Source: Ruegeria_C sp041537925 (lineage in GTDB: Bacteria > Pseudomonadota > Alphaproteobacteria > Rhodobacterales > Rhodobacteraceae). From it: a stretch of DNA of 64,000 nt. Position numbers and translations under genes: made by a program. The stretch covers positions 248,001 through 312,000 of the forward strand of contig NZ_JBGOSH010000004.1 of the NCBI RefSeq assembly GCF_041537925.1, given 5' to 3'. Shown piece after piece: positions 7,505-15,545 of the stretch. Numbering within the stretch: position 1 is the stretch's first letter; every line of letters begins with the position of its first letter. The notes below the pieces were generated by a model, which worked only from the letters and a program-made list of their open reading frames with translations, was not told the origin of the DNA and searched no databases.

Positions 7505-9687
7505 CCCTTGGGCATTTTCAGCGTCACGTTTCGACCGCTTTTCTGGTACCGCAATTCGCTGTCGCCGATGGCGATGACGCGGCCGCCACTGATCCTGTCG
7601 CCCACTTTCACCTTCTTGTAGCGCCCGTTGGGCATCCGCACCAGCGCACGGCGGTTGGACGTGGTGCCGAAAATGCCGATCAGGCTGATCTTGCGTAGGC
7701 TGATGGCGTTCTTGACCGTGGCCTGCCGCGCAACCGAAGTCGGCGAGGGGCGGCTTGGCTTCACCACCTTGGGCGCAACCGTCCTGATCTGGGTTTGCTG
7801 GTCGAGATTGGCCAGCGAGCCGAGGTTGGAGCTTTGCTGCCCGTGCTTGGCAAGTCCCTGCGGACGCGGGCGGGGACGCGGGACCGGGTCGACCAGTTCG
7901 ACCGAGGCCACGATTTCGTCCACCTGTTCCTGTATCTTCAGCGTGTCCGGGCGCGACTTTGGCCGGATGCCGGACAGCTCCGCGCGCGACCGGCCGCCCA
8001 GACGGGCGCGCTCGTTCAACTCCAGCAGGTTGTCCGGACGTGGGCGCGGGCGCTTCTGGGCCAGAACGTCGCGTGTCTCGTCGATCTCGGGTTCGGCCTC
8101 GAAGCGCAGCGGTGTTTCCGGCGGCACCTTCGGAGGCTTGCCCAGATAGATCAGAATGCCGTCGGGGCTGCGGGCGCCTTCGGGCGTGGGTTCGACCAGA
8201 CCGCGCGCGTCCAGATCGAACCCGGCATTGGCGATGGCGGGCGCGCTTTGCACCACGGCCCTGAGATCGGTGTCGAGCTGCGCCGCTGGCGGCAGCGCGA
8301 TAGGGTCTTGGGAAAGGTCGGTGCGGTCGATGGAGGCGACATAGAGATCGTCCAGCGTGACCGGCGCGGGTGCTTCGGGCCCGGCGGGCAAGCCGGACCA
8401 CAGACCCGTTTCGGCATAAAGCGCCTCGGTATCCAGAATTTCCGGCAGGGGGAAATCATCGGGCTGCAGGTCTTGGTCGGCCAACGCATCCAGAACGGCG
8501 GTGTCGGTGTCGCTCAACTCTGGGATTTCGGTCGGCGCGGGCAGAGTGTCGATCAGGTCCGCGATGGCCTCTTCGGTTGCCGTGGGCATCTGCGCCGCGG
8601 CCACTGTTGCGTCATTGTCGAGCGGTTCGGTCGCTGCTGCCTGTTCCTCGGGCAGGTCCGGTGACGGTACTTCGATCAGGTCCGACGACGGCACTTCGAT
8701 CAGGTCGGGCGATGGCTCATCGGTCAGGTCCGGTGACGGCTCTTCGATGGCGGCATGAACCGGGTCGGGTTCGGACCGGAACAGGCTGCTGATAGGTTTT
8801 TCCAGAAACAGCGTTGCCCAAAGGCCCACCAACACGAGAATAACCAACAGCGCCAGCGTCAGGATCAGGCCAAGAGGGCGCGGTTTCTTCGGTTCGGTGT
8901 CCGGTGCCGGTTCCGGTTTCGGCGGCGCGACGGGGGCCGGTGGCGGATCGGATCGCGTCGGCACAGGCGGCTCAGAGGTAGGCTGTGGGACAGGATCGAT
9001 GGCCATTGGGGCCTCTTCAACCATGACCGCCTCGGGCTGCTCCGGTTTCGGTTCCTCCGAGGGTGGTGGGGCGGGATCCGCTGCCGGAGCGGAATCAGCA
9101 GGAGGGCTGGTTTCCTCCACCTCGGAGGCGGGATCCGGCAGCGTAACCGGGCCGATATCGACCACCACGCTTGCGTCGGTCTCGACAGCCTGGCTGCCGG
9201 TCCAGTCCTGCGCGGTGTGCGACAGGCCAAAGAAAGGCTCACCCGGAAAGCTGCTATCGCGCGGGGCGGCCACGAAACTGACCGGCGTGAACCCGTGCTC
9301 GGCGGCAAAGCTTTCGGCTTCGGCGAGGGTCTCGCGGGCGACGGCCGCGACATGGATGACCTCGCCCTCGGGCGCAATGTCGTAAATCAGATCGTCAATG
9401 TCATAAGGGGTGGCGCTGTCCACAGCCCCGTCGATGAGGTGGGTCAGCGCATCGCCTTCGAAGCCATGGGTCTCGACGCTGAGATATTTGATCTGATCGT
9501 CCGGCAGGACCAGCTTGCACAGAATCTCAGGCTCAAGCAGCAATGCCCCGTCGCGCAGCGCGGCGAGCTCCGCACCCAGATCCGGGACATCTAGCGCGAC
9601 CTCGCCCACCACGCGCCAACCACCGGTGGCCCGGTGCAGAAGGGAAATGCCCTCGAAGGACAATGACAGCGCAAAGGCGGGTTTCAT
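7501..9687 (-). CDS. Large single-pass membrane protein, GspL-like N-domain and GspC/PilP-like C-domain
   Basis: A 728-residue protein I do not recognise by name. Residues 1-170 read like the cytoplasmic domain of the type II secretion protein GspL: a strand-rich start, an LPDDQIKYLSV segment, a TPYDIDDLIYDI segment and VAAVARETLAEAESFAAEHG. An acidic, proline-rich stretch follows, then one membrane helix (LILTLALLVILVLVGLWATL) preceded by KKPRP. The long outer part is rich in P, D and E and includes a four-unit repeat. The last 65 residues (GIFGT...RMPNGRYKKVKVGDRI...RVIAIGD...) resemble the HR domain of GspC or PilP. I start it at MKPAFALS (9687), since the 96 upstream codons look non-coding. 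No other secretion gene is adjacent. The fold assignments are inference. Confidence 0.7.
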   Translation of the reverse strand: MKPAFALSLSFEGISLLHRATGGWRVVGEVALDVPDLGAELAALRDGALLLEPEILCKLVLPDDQIKYLSVETHGFEGDALTHLIDGAVDSATPYDIDDLIYDIAPEGEVIHVAAVARETLAEAESFAAEHGFTPVSFVAAPRDSSFPGEPFFGLSHTAQDWTGSQAVETDASVVVDIGPVTLPDPASEVEETSPPADSAPAADPAPPPSEEPKPEQPEAVMVEEAPMAIDPVPQPTSEPPVPTRSDPPPAPVAPPKPEPAPDTEPKKPRPLGLILTLALLVILVLVGLWATLFLEKPISSLFRSEPDPVHAAIEEPSPDLTDEPSPDLIEVPSSDLIEVPSPDLPEEQAAATEPLDNDATVAAAQMPTATEEAIADLIDTLPAPTEIPELSDTDTAVLDALADQDLQPDDFPLPEILDTEALYAETGLWSGLPAGPEAPAPVTLDDLYVASIDRTDLSQDPIALPPAAQLDTDLRAVVQSAPAIANAGFDLDARGLVEPTPEGARSPDGILIYLGKPPKVPPETPLRFEAEPEIDETRDVLAQKRPRPRPDNLLELNERARLGGRSRAELSGIRPKSRPDTLKIQEQVDEIVASVELVDPVPRPRPRPQGLAKHGQQSSNLGSLANLDQQTQIRTVAPKVVKPSRPSPTSVARQATVKNAISLRKISLIGIFGTTSNRRALVRMPNGRYKKVKVGDRISGGRVIAIGDSELRYQKSGRNVTLKMPKG
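8653..8748. repeat. Four tandem 24-bp repeats inside the large envelope gene
   Basis: Four 24-base units start at 8653, 8677, 8701 and 8725, each beginning CAGGTC. They are in frame and encode about four copies of an eight-residue unit of the form (E/D)xPS(P/S)DL(I/T). The repeat lies in the acidic outer region just beyond the membrane helix. It is likely to vary in copy number between strains. Confidence 0.85.
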
Positions 9688-9851
9688 GTTTCGGCGATAC
9701 CGTCCAGCTCGATTCTGCCGCCGAAGAGGTGGCCTGCGGGGCGAGTTTAGAGCAGGTTCATGCCGAGGGAAAGAAAAAGACCCCCGCCACCTCTTGCCAA
9801 GCGGGGCACCGCGTACCCATCTATGACCCCGGATCAAGAGGAGAGAGAGCC

Positions 9852-10550
9852 TTGAGAACACTGGTTTTTTTGATTGCGGTGCTAATGGCCGCGACCGCCG
9901 GAATGGCGCAGGCCGATGAGCGGCGGATTTCCGTGACTGGCACAGGAACGGTTGCCGCGGCTCCCGACGTGGCAACGGTGACGATGGGCGTCAGCCATCA
10001 GGCCGATACCGCGCAGGAGGCGATGGATCAGACCTCGCAGGCGATGGCGGTGGTACTGGAACGGCTGTCCGGGCTGGGCATCGACAAGAGCGATATCCAG
10101 ACCCAGAACCTGTCGCTGCATCCGATCTGGAACACGATCGTGAACCGCGAGACGCAGCAGCAGGAACGAGAACTGACCGGTTTCGCAGCCTCGAACCTGG
10201 TTCTAGTGCGGGTGCGCGATCTAGGCAGTCTGGGTCAGACGCTCAGCGCCGTGGTGGCTGATGGCAGCAACGAATTGCGCGGTCTGAATTTCTCGGTCAG
10301 CGATCCCGAGCCGCTGTTGGCGCAGGCCCGGGCTGAAGCGGTGAAAGACGCGATGGAAAAGGCCCGCCAGTTGGCAGAAGCGGCGGGCGTCGAACTGGGC
10401 GAAGTGGTTTCGATCAACGAACATGGCGGCAATGGCCGTCCGATAATGGCGCGTGCCGAGTTTGCCGCTGATGCTGGCAGCGTGCCGGTTGCGGCGGGCG
10501 AGGTCAGCTACAACAATTCTGTCGCGATGGTGTTTGCCATCGGCGAATGA
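9852..10550 (+). CDS. SIMPL-domain (DUF541) periplasmic protein
   Basis: A 232-residue exported protein. The signal peptide (residues 1 to about 22) ends in AQA before DERR. The mature part starts with RISVTGTGTVAAAPDVATVTMGV, the hallmark of the SIMPL/DUF541 family, and runs for the family's usual length. Members are linked to oxidative stress defence and outer-membrane or BLF1-type functions, but the activity is unknown. The start is a TTG at 9852, chosen because AGGAGAGAGAG stands directly upstream at normal distance and the signal peptide begins there. It is divergent from the large envelope gene. Confidence 0.85.
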   Translation: MRTLVFLIAVLMAATAGMAQADERRISVTGTGTVAAAPDVATVTMGVSHQADTAQEAMDQTSQAMAVVLERLSGLGIDKSDIQTQNLSLHPIWNTIVNRETQQQERELTGFAASNLVLVRVRDLGSLGQTLSAVVADGSNELRGLNFSVSDPEPLLAQARAEAVKDAMEKARQLAEAAGVELGEVVSINEHGGNGRPIMARAEFAADAGSVPVAAGEVSYNNSVAMVFAIGE

Positions 10551-10560
10551 TGCGACCTCT

Positions 10561-10595
10561 GGCTTCTGCGGGTTTTTGGTTAACCCGCAGAAGCC
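10561..10595. terminator. Strong hairpin between convergent SIMPL and metY genes
   Basis: A perfect 14-base stem: GGCTTCTGCGGGTT at 10561-10574 pairs with AACCCGCAGAAGCC at 10582-10595 around a seven-base loop. It sits in the 57-base gap between two converging stop codons, so it can act on both transcripts. Neither side has a clear T-run. Confidence 0.65.
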
Positions 10596-10607
10596 AAGGC
10601 ATTCAGA

Positions 10608-11900
10608 TCAGGAGGTGGCTTTGGCCAACGCCTGATCGAGATCGGCGATCAGGTCGTCCGCATCCTCGATCCCGATCGAGAGCCGCACCACATTGGCACC
10701 GGCCCCGGCGGCCTCTTGCTGCTCGGGCGTCAGCTGCCGGTGCGTTGTCGAGGCGGAGTGGATGATCAGCGAACGCGCATCGCCCAGGTTGGCCACATGG
10801 CTGAAGATTTCCAGAGCGTTGACAAGCTTGACGCAGGCGTCATAGCCGCCCTTGACCGCAAAGGTGAACAGCGCGCCGGCACCCTTGGGATATTGCGCCT
10901 TGACCCGGTCAGCATAAGGTGACGAAGGCAGACCGGCATAGGTGACGTAATCAACCCGGTCATCCGCCTCGAGCCAGGCGGCGAGCGTTTCGGCGTTCTC
11001 CACGTGGCGCTGCATCCGCAGGCTCAGCGTCTCGATCCCCATCAGCGTGTAATGCGCGCCTTGCGGGTTCATGGTCATGCCCAGATCGCGCAACCCGATG
11101 GCAATGCCGTGAAAGGTGAAGGCCAGCGGCCCGAAGGTCTCGTGAAACTTAAGTCCGTGATAGGCGGGTTCGGGCTGGCTGAGCGAGGGGAACTTGTCGC
11201 TGGCCGACCAGTCGAAGGTGCCGGAATCGACGATGCAGCCGCCGGTCACGGTGCCGTTGCCGGTCAGGTACTTGGTGGTCGAATGCACCACCAGCGTGGC
11301 ACCATGTTCGATCGGGCGGCAGAGGTACGGCGTGGCCGAGGTGTTGTCGACGATCAGCGGCAGACCCGCCGCGTCAGTGATATCGGCCAAGGCGCGGATA
11401 TCGGTGACATAGCCGCCGGGGTTGGCAATCGACTCGCAGAACACCGCACGTGTGTTCTCGTTGATGGCGGCTTTGACCGCGTCCAGATCGTCGGTATCCA
11501 CGAATGTCGCCGACCAGCCGAAGCGTTTGATGGTCTGGCTGAGCTGGGTGACCGAGCCGCCGTACAACCGGGTCGAGGCCACCACGTTGCAGCCCGGCTG
11601 CATCAACGGGAACAGCGCCATGATCTGCGCCGCATGGCCCGAGGAACAGCAGACCGCCCCGGCGCCACCTTCCAGCGTGGCGATGCGTTCCTGCAGAACC
11701 GCCACTGTCGGGTTGGTCAGGCGGGAATAGATATAGCCCACTTCCTGCAGGTTGAAGAGCGCGGCGGCGTGATCGGCATCGCGGAACACATAAGCGGTGG
11801 TCTGATAAATCGGCGTTTGCCGCGCGCCGGTTGCCGGATCGGGGCGCGCGCCCGCGTGGATCTGCAAGGTGTCAAAGCCGTAGCTGGGGCCGTCGGACAT
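10608..11900 (-). CDS. metY: O-acetylhomoserine sulfhydrylase (aminocarboxypropyltransferase)
   Basis: A 430-residue PLP enzyme that makes homocysteine from O-acetylhomoserine and sulfide. The Cys/Met-metabolism fold is clear: PIYQTTAYVF, YSRLTNPT near the N-terminus, the phosphate-binding SSGHAAQ, IVDNTSATPYLCRP, and the PLP lysine in HSTTKYLTGNG. The C-terminus has RSLIIHSASTTHRQL, a MetY/CysD signature. Length is typical of MetY, which is longer than MetB or MetC. The start MSDGPSYGF (11900) has AAAGGGAG upstream. The frame stays open beyond it without coding character. I looked for a SAM-II leader and did not find one. Confidence 0.95.
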   Translation of the reverse strand: MSDGPSYGFDTLQIHAGARPDPATGARQTPIYQTTAYVFRDADHAAALFNLQEVGYIYSRLTNPTVAVLQERIATLEGGAGAVCCSSGHAAQIMALFPLMQPGCNVVASTRLYGGSVTQLSQTIKRFGWSATFVDTDDLDAVKAAINENTRAVFCESIANPGGYVTDIRALADITDAAGLPLIVDNTSATPYLCRPIEHGATLVVHSTTKYLTGNGTVTGGCIVDSGTFDWSASDKFPSLSQPEPAYHGLKFHETFGPLAFTFHGIAIGLRDLGMTMNPQGAHYTLMGIETLSLRMQRHVENAETLAAWLEADDRVDYVTYAGLPSSPYADRVKAQYPKGAGALFTFAVKGGYDACVKLVNALEIFSHVANLGDARSLIIHSASTTHRQLTPEQQEAAGAGANVVRLSIGIEDADDLIADLDQALAKATS

Positions 11901-11974
11901 GGAATAAACTCCCTTTGGTAATTGGTTGATGCAATCTGTAGGCCATGCTTCCCCTTCGCACAACGCGGCTGTGC

Positions 11975-11989
11975 CCTGCCTGTGGCAGG
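11975..11989 (-). terminator. Hairpin downstream of the glycosyltransferase-like gene
   Basis: CCTGCC and GGCAGG form a perfect six-base stem with a tight three-base loop. It lies between the end of the gene at 12007 and the start of metY at 11900, both on the minus strand. It could end the upstream transcript or form part of the metY leader. No T-run is present. Confidence 0.3.
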
Positions 11990-12006
11990 TGCGGGAAGGG
12001 CCCGGC

Positions 12007-13014
12007 TCAACGCAGCCACAACCCGGCCTCCCTGATCCGCTTGCGCATGGCCTGTTCGCGCCGGGGCAGGTTGTCGCGATCAAAGAGCGCCCGCACTTTC
12101 GCGCCCTTGCGCTGAAACACCAGCTTGCGGATCGGCTCATATTGCTTGAGCACTTTCTTGATCTTGTTGGGGGCGGCAACCTCTTCCAGCACTTCGATCA
12201 CGCGATCTGCCTCGCGCGCGTAGAGCAGCGGGAAAAGGCGGTAGTGACAACTGACAGCGCCGTCCAGATAACCTTCGGGCAAGGCATCGCGGCCACCACC
12301 GAAGGAATGAATGACCAGCGGCAAGGCGACCTGATCAAGCCAGGGATCGAGGCTTTGACAGATCAGTTGGTCCGGCGGGTCATCGCGGATCGATTTCGCA
12401 TAATCCAGAAAACGCGCACCAAAGGCGCGTGGGCATTTGTAGTAGAAGAAGCCCGCATTGAAATAGAGAAAGCGCCGCCAGTATTCATCCGGCTGGCTCA
12501 GATCAAGCGAGCTGTCGAAATCCAGTCCAAACCGATCATAGAGCGATTTCCAGATCCCCGCGTATCCCGGCCCGTAAAGCGTAGGCTCGGGCCAGCTGCC
12601 CTCGCATCTGAGCGAGGCGCCGGGCCGGTCGAAGTCGAAGGGCACCGAGGCAAGCTCGCCGGTGATCAGCGTGTCGCTGTCAAAGAAGACAAACGGCTCA
12701 CCCTCGGGCAGGGCCATCAGCGCCTCGATCTTGTTGCCATGGGGGTAGGACTGCCCAAAGACTTTGTTCTCGAATGGCAGGATTTCGGCACCGAGCCGGT
12801 CCAGCGCCTCGAGCATGGCCTGATTGCGCAGGCTCGGGTCACCCGACCAGCGTGGCCCGGGCTGCGGTGTGGCGACAAACAGTCGACCTAGGAGTTCTGG
12901 CGAGCTGTGCCGCAAGGAGGCGGCAAAAAGCAGCGCCTCATATTGCAGGCGGTTGTTCTGGCCGATGATCACCACGTTGAAGGTCTGCGATGTTGTCGAC
13001 TGCTTGCCTGCCAT
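12007..13014 (-). CDS. Glycosyltransferase-like protein (GT-A type), function unknown
   Basis: A 335-residue soluble protein. It begins with a Rossmann-like strand (FNVVIIGQNNRLQYEALLFA) and has the DxD-type motif FFDSDT at about residues 112-117, which in GT-A enzymes binds the metal and sugar nucleotide. Further features are LYFNAGFFYYKC and a basic C-terminus. I start it at MAGKQSTTSQ (13014), where CAGGGAA precedes the ATG by about six bases. Upstream residues in the open frame look untranslated. The protein style is that of conserved roseobacter hypotheticals. Donor and acceptor are unknown. Confidence 0.65.
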   Translation of the reverse strand: MAGKQSTTSQTFNVVIIGQNNRLQYEALLFAASLRHSSPELLGRLFVATPQPGPRWSGDPSLRNQAMLEALDRLGAEILPFENKVFGQSYPHGNKIEALMALPEGEPFVFFDSDTLITGELASVPFDFDRPGASLRCEGSWPEPTLYGPGYAGIWKSLYDRFGLDFDSSLDLSQPDEYWRRFLYFNAGFFYYKCPRAFGARFLDYAKSIRDDPPDQLICQSLDPWLDQVALPLVIHSFGGGRDALPEGYLDGAVSCHYRLFPLLYAREADRVIEVLEEVAAPNKIKKVLKQYEPIRKLVFQRKGAKVRALFDRDNLPRREQAMRKRIREAGLWLR

Positions 13015-13229
13015 GCGTATTCCCTGCCGCGTGTTTTGATGCTGTCGCGGCTTTTGCTGCCTGATGGCACTATAGGCAAGCGATCGGGCTCTCAAAAGTC
13101 CCGATTTGCGGTTAAGAGTCGAGGGCTGTACGGGTCAATCGCGTAAGCGAGGGATTGGTTTTTGACCCTTGCTGGCTGAATTTGGCGCGGATTTCGCCGA
13201 AATGGTCAGTTTTTCGTGCCTGTCTAAAT

Positions 13230-13245
13230 TTTACCAATTGATAAA
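13230..13245. promoter_or_regulatory. Degenerate RutR-type operator upstream of preT
   Basis: TTTACCAATTGATAAA is a 16-base near-palindrome with seven of eight pairs matching. Against the RutR consensus TTGACCA-NN-TGGTCAA it matches 11 of the 14 defined bases. It stands 53 bases before the preT start in an AT-rich stretch that widens the symmetry (AAATTTTA before, TAAAATTTT after). A strong copy of the same operator lies at 19795-19812. This places preT, the methyltransferase and preA in the same regulon. Binding is inferred. Confidence 0.6.
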
Positions 13246-13297
13246 ATTTTTAGATATGGCAGTCTGGGTACAAGAACAACAACTCAGGGAGAGCGTC

Positions 13298-14632
13298 ATG
13301 GCGCATGGCCAGACAGCACCCGGCATTCTGGCCGGGCGGCTATCCAGCGAAGAGATCGAGACGAATTTCAGCGACCTGCATCCGCCTTACGCGCCGCATG
13401 AGGCGGCGGTGGCGGCGGACCGCTGTTACTTCTGCCATGATGCGCCCTGCGTGACTGCCTGTCCGACGGATATCGATATTCCGCTCTTCATCCGCCAGAT
13501 CCAGGGCGGAAACCCGGAAGGGGCGGCGGAAACGATCCTCAGCCAGAATATTCTGGGCGGTATGTGCGCCCGGGTCTGCCCGACCGAGACGCTTTGCGAA
13601 GAGGTCTGCGTGCGCGAGGTGGCCGAGGGAAAACCGGTCGAGATCGGAAGGTTGCAGCGCTTTGCCACCGATGTGCTGATGGAAACCGGCGAACACCCCT
13701 TTTCGCGCGCGCAAGAGACCGGCAAACGCGTGGCGGTGGTGGGGGCGGGGCCTGCGGGTCTGGCCTGCGCCCATCGGCTGGCGATGTTGGGCCATCAGGT
13801 CACCATCTATGACGCCAACCCCAAACCCGGCGGTCTGAACGAATACGGCATCGCGGCTTATAAGGCGACGAATGATTTCGCCCAGGCCGAGGTCGAGTGG
13901 CTGCTCAAGATCGGCGGCATTTCCGTCGAATGTAACGAAGCGCTGGGCAAGGGTCTGACACTGGATGGGCTGCGCGAAGATTTCGATGCGGTGTTCCTCG
14001 CTGTTGGGCTTGCAGGCGTGAACGCACTGCGCGCCCAGGGTGAGGATAAGCCCGGCGTGCACCATGCGGTCGATTTCATCTCAGAGGTGCGTCAGGCCGA
14101 TGATCTGCTCAAACATCCGGTGGGGCGTCATGTGGTAGTGATCGGCGGCGGCATGACCGCGATAGATGCGGCGGTGAAATCCAAACTGCTGGGTGCCGAA
14201 CATGTCACGGTTGCCTATAGACGGGGCGCGAGCGCGATGGGTGCCAGCAAATTCGAACAGGATCTGGCCACCTCGAAAGGGGTCAAGCTGATGTTCAACG
14301 TTCAGCCCAAGCAGGTGCATGGCGAGGACGCCGCCACAGAGATCGAACTGGAATACACTGCGAGCGTTGATGGCGCTCTGCAAGGTACCGGCGAGAGTGT
14401 ACGGCTTCCGGCGGACCAGGTTCTCAAGGCTATCGGCCAGAGGCTGGAAGGCGTGCCCGATGCGTTGCATCTGATTGGTGACAAGATCGCCGTGATCGGC
14501 GCGGGCCGCACCTCGGTCGAGGGCGTCTGGGCCGGGGGCGATTGTGCCGCGGGCGGCGAGGATCTGACCGTGACAGCGGTGGCCGAGGGGCGTGACGCCG
14601 CCATGGATATCGACGAGGTGCTGCGGGCCTGA
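13298..14632 (+). CDS. preT: NAD-dependent dihydropyrimidine dehydrogenase, PreT subunit
   Basis: A 444-residue flavoprotein that passes electrons between NAD(H) and PreA in reductive pyrimidine degradation. The N-terminal region carries cysteines of two Fe-S clusters (CYFCHDAPCVTACP and CARVCPTETLCEEVC). A FAD-binding VAVVGAGPAGLACAHRL and a second dinucleotide fold (HVVVIGGGMTAIDAA) follow. The start at 13298 is supported by CAGGGAGAG five bases upstream. The longer open frame to 13169 runs over the operator. It heads a three-gene run with a methyltransferase and preA. Normally preT and preA are direct neighbours. Confidence 0.93.
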   Translation: MAHGQTAPGILAGRLSSEEIETNFSDLHPPYAPHEAAVAADRCYFCHDAPCVTACPTDIDIPLFIRQIQGGNPEGAAETILSQNILGGMCARVCPTETLCEEVCVREVAEGKPVEIGRLQRFATDVLMETGEHPFSRAQETGKRVAVVGAGPAGLACAHRLAMLGHQVTIYDANPKPGGLNEYGIAAYKATNDFAQAEVEWLLKIGGISVECNEALGKGLTLDGLREDFDAVFLAVGLAGVNALRAQGEDKPGVHHAVDFISEVRQADDLLKHPVGRHVVVIGGGMTAIDAAVKSKLLGAEHVTVAYRRGASAMGASKFEQDLATSKGVKLMFNVQPKQVHGEDAATEIELEYTASVDGALQGTGESVRLPADQVLKAIGQRLEGVPDALHLIGDKIAVIGAGRTSVEGVWAGGDCAAGGEDLTVTAVAEGRDAAMDIDEVLRA

Positions 14633-14693
14633 CCGCCTGCGCCCACGATGCAAAACCTGCTACAATGAGCCATTGCAGCAGCAGGAGGCCAAG

Positions 14694-15530
14694 ATGACGA
14701 TCGAGAAAGACGTCGCCGAGCATTACACCACCGACGATCTGCTGGAGCGGATTCGCGACGGGTTGCGCGCGGCCGGCGCCAACCCGGATACCCCCGCGCC
14801 AGAGGATCTCAAGGGGATTGACGAGTTTCATACCGGCGGGGTGAAAGCAACCGACGAGTTGCTGGATCAACTGACCATCACCCCGCATACGCGGGTGTTG
14901 GATATTGGCTGCGGAATTGGTGGAACATCGCGGCATATTGCGTTGAAATCAGGCGCTTTTGTTACCGGTGTAGATTTGACCCCAAGTTATGTGGAAACCG
15001 GTAACCGGCTCAACGACCTGGTGGGTATGAGTGACCGCGTCAAGCTGTTGCGCGGCAGCGTTCTGGATCTGCCCCTGGTCGAGGACACGATCGATCTGGT
15101 GACCATGTTCCATGTGGGCATGAACGTCCCTGACAAGGCAAAGCTGTTTTCCGAGGTGTATCGCGTGCTGGCCCCCGGCGGTACCTTCGCGCTGTTCGAC
15201 GTGATGCGGATGGACGCCGATGGCGGTCTGACCTTCCCCTTCCCATGGGCCGAGGAACCTGCCTTTTCCTTCGTCGAACCTGCGGCCGCCTATATGGAAG
15301 CGGGCGAGGCGGCAGGGCTTGCCTTCCGGTCGATCCGCAACCGCAAGGATTTCGCGCTCGACTTCTTCAAGGCGGTCTTTGCCCGCATCGAAGAGACTGG
15401 CGGACCACCACCGGTCGGCATCCACCTGCTGATGCGCGACACTGCTGCCGAGAAAATTCAGAACTATGTCACCTGTGTTCAGGCGGGGCTGATCGCTCCG
15501 TTTGAATTGATCTTCCGCAAGCCAGTCTGA
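14694..15530 (+). CDS. Class I SAM-dependent methyltransferase between preT and preA
   Basis: A 278-residue cytoplasmic methyltransferase. Motif I VLDIGCGIGGTSRHIA is at 68-83, followed by FVTGVDLTPSYVETGN, then LRGSVLDLPLVEDTIDLV (motifs II-III) and RVLAPGGTFALFDV. It resembles small-molecule methyltransferases of the sarcosine/dimethylglycine or ubiquinone type, and the substrate cannot be told. GCAGGAGG lies five bases before the ATG. It is 61 bases after preT and 15 bases before preA, so it is almost certainly cotranscribed with the pyrimidine reductase. A modification of a pyrimidine breakdown product is possible but unproven. Confidence 0.85.
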   Translation: MTIEKDVAEHYTTDDLLERIRDGLRAAGANPDTPAPEDLKGIDEFHTGGVKATDELLDQLTITPHTRVLDIGCGIGGTSRHIALKSGAFVTGVDLTPSYVETGNRLNDLVGMSDRVKLLRGSVLDLPLVEDTIDLVTMFHVGMNVPDKAKLFSEVYRVLAPGGTFALFDVMRMDADGGLTFPFPWAEEPAFSFVEPAAAYMEAGEAAGLAFRSIRNRKDFALDFFKAVFARIEETGGPPPVGIHLLMRDTAAEKIQNYVTCVQAGLIAPFELIFRKPV

Positions 15531-15545
15531 AAAGGAGCCCGCTAC

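Noticed and set aside
11901..12006. SAM-II or SAM/SAH riboswitch in the metY leader
   Set aside because: MetY genes of alphaproteobacteria sometimes have one, but I could not match the conserved core or pseudoknot. Only a simple hairpin is present.
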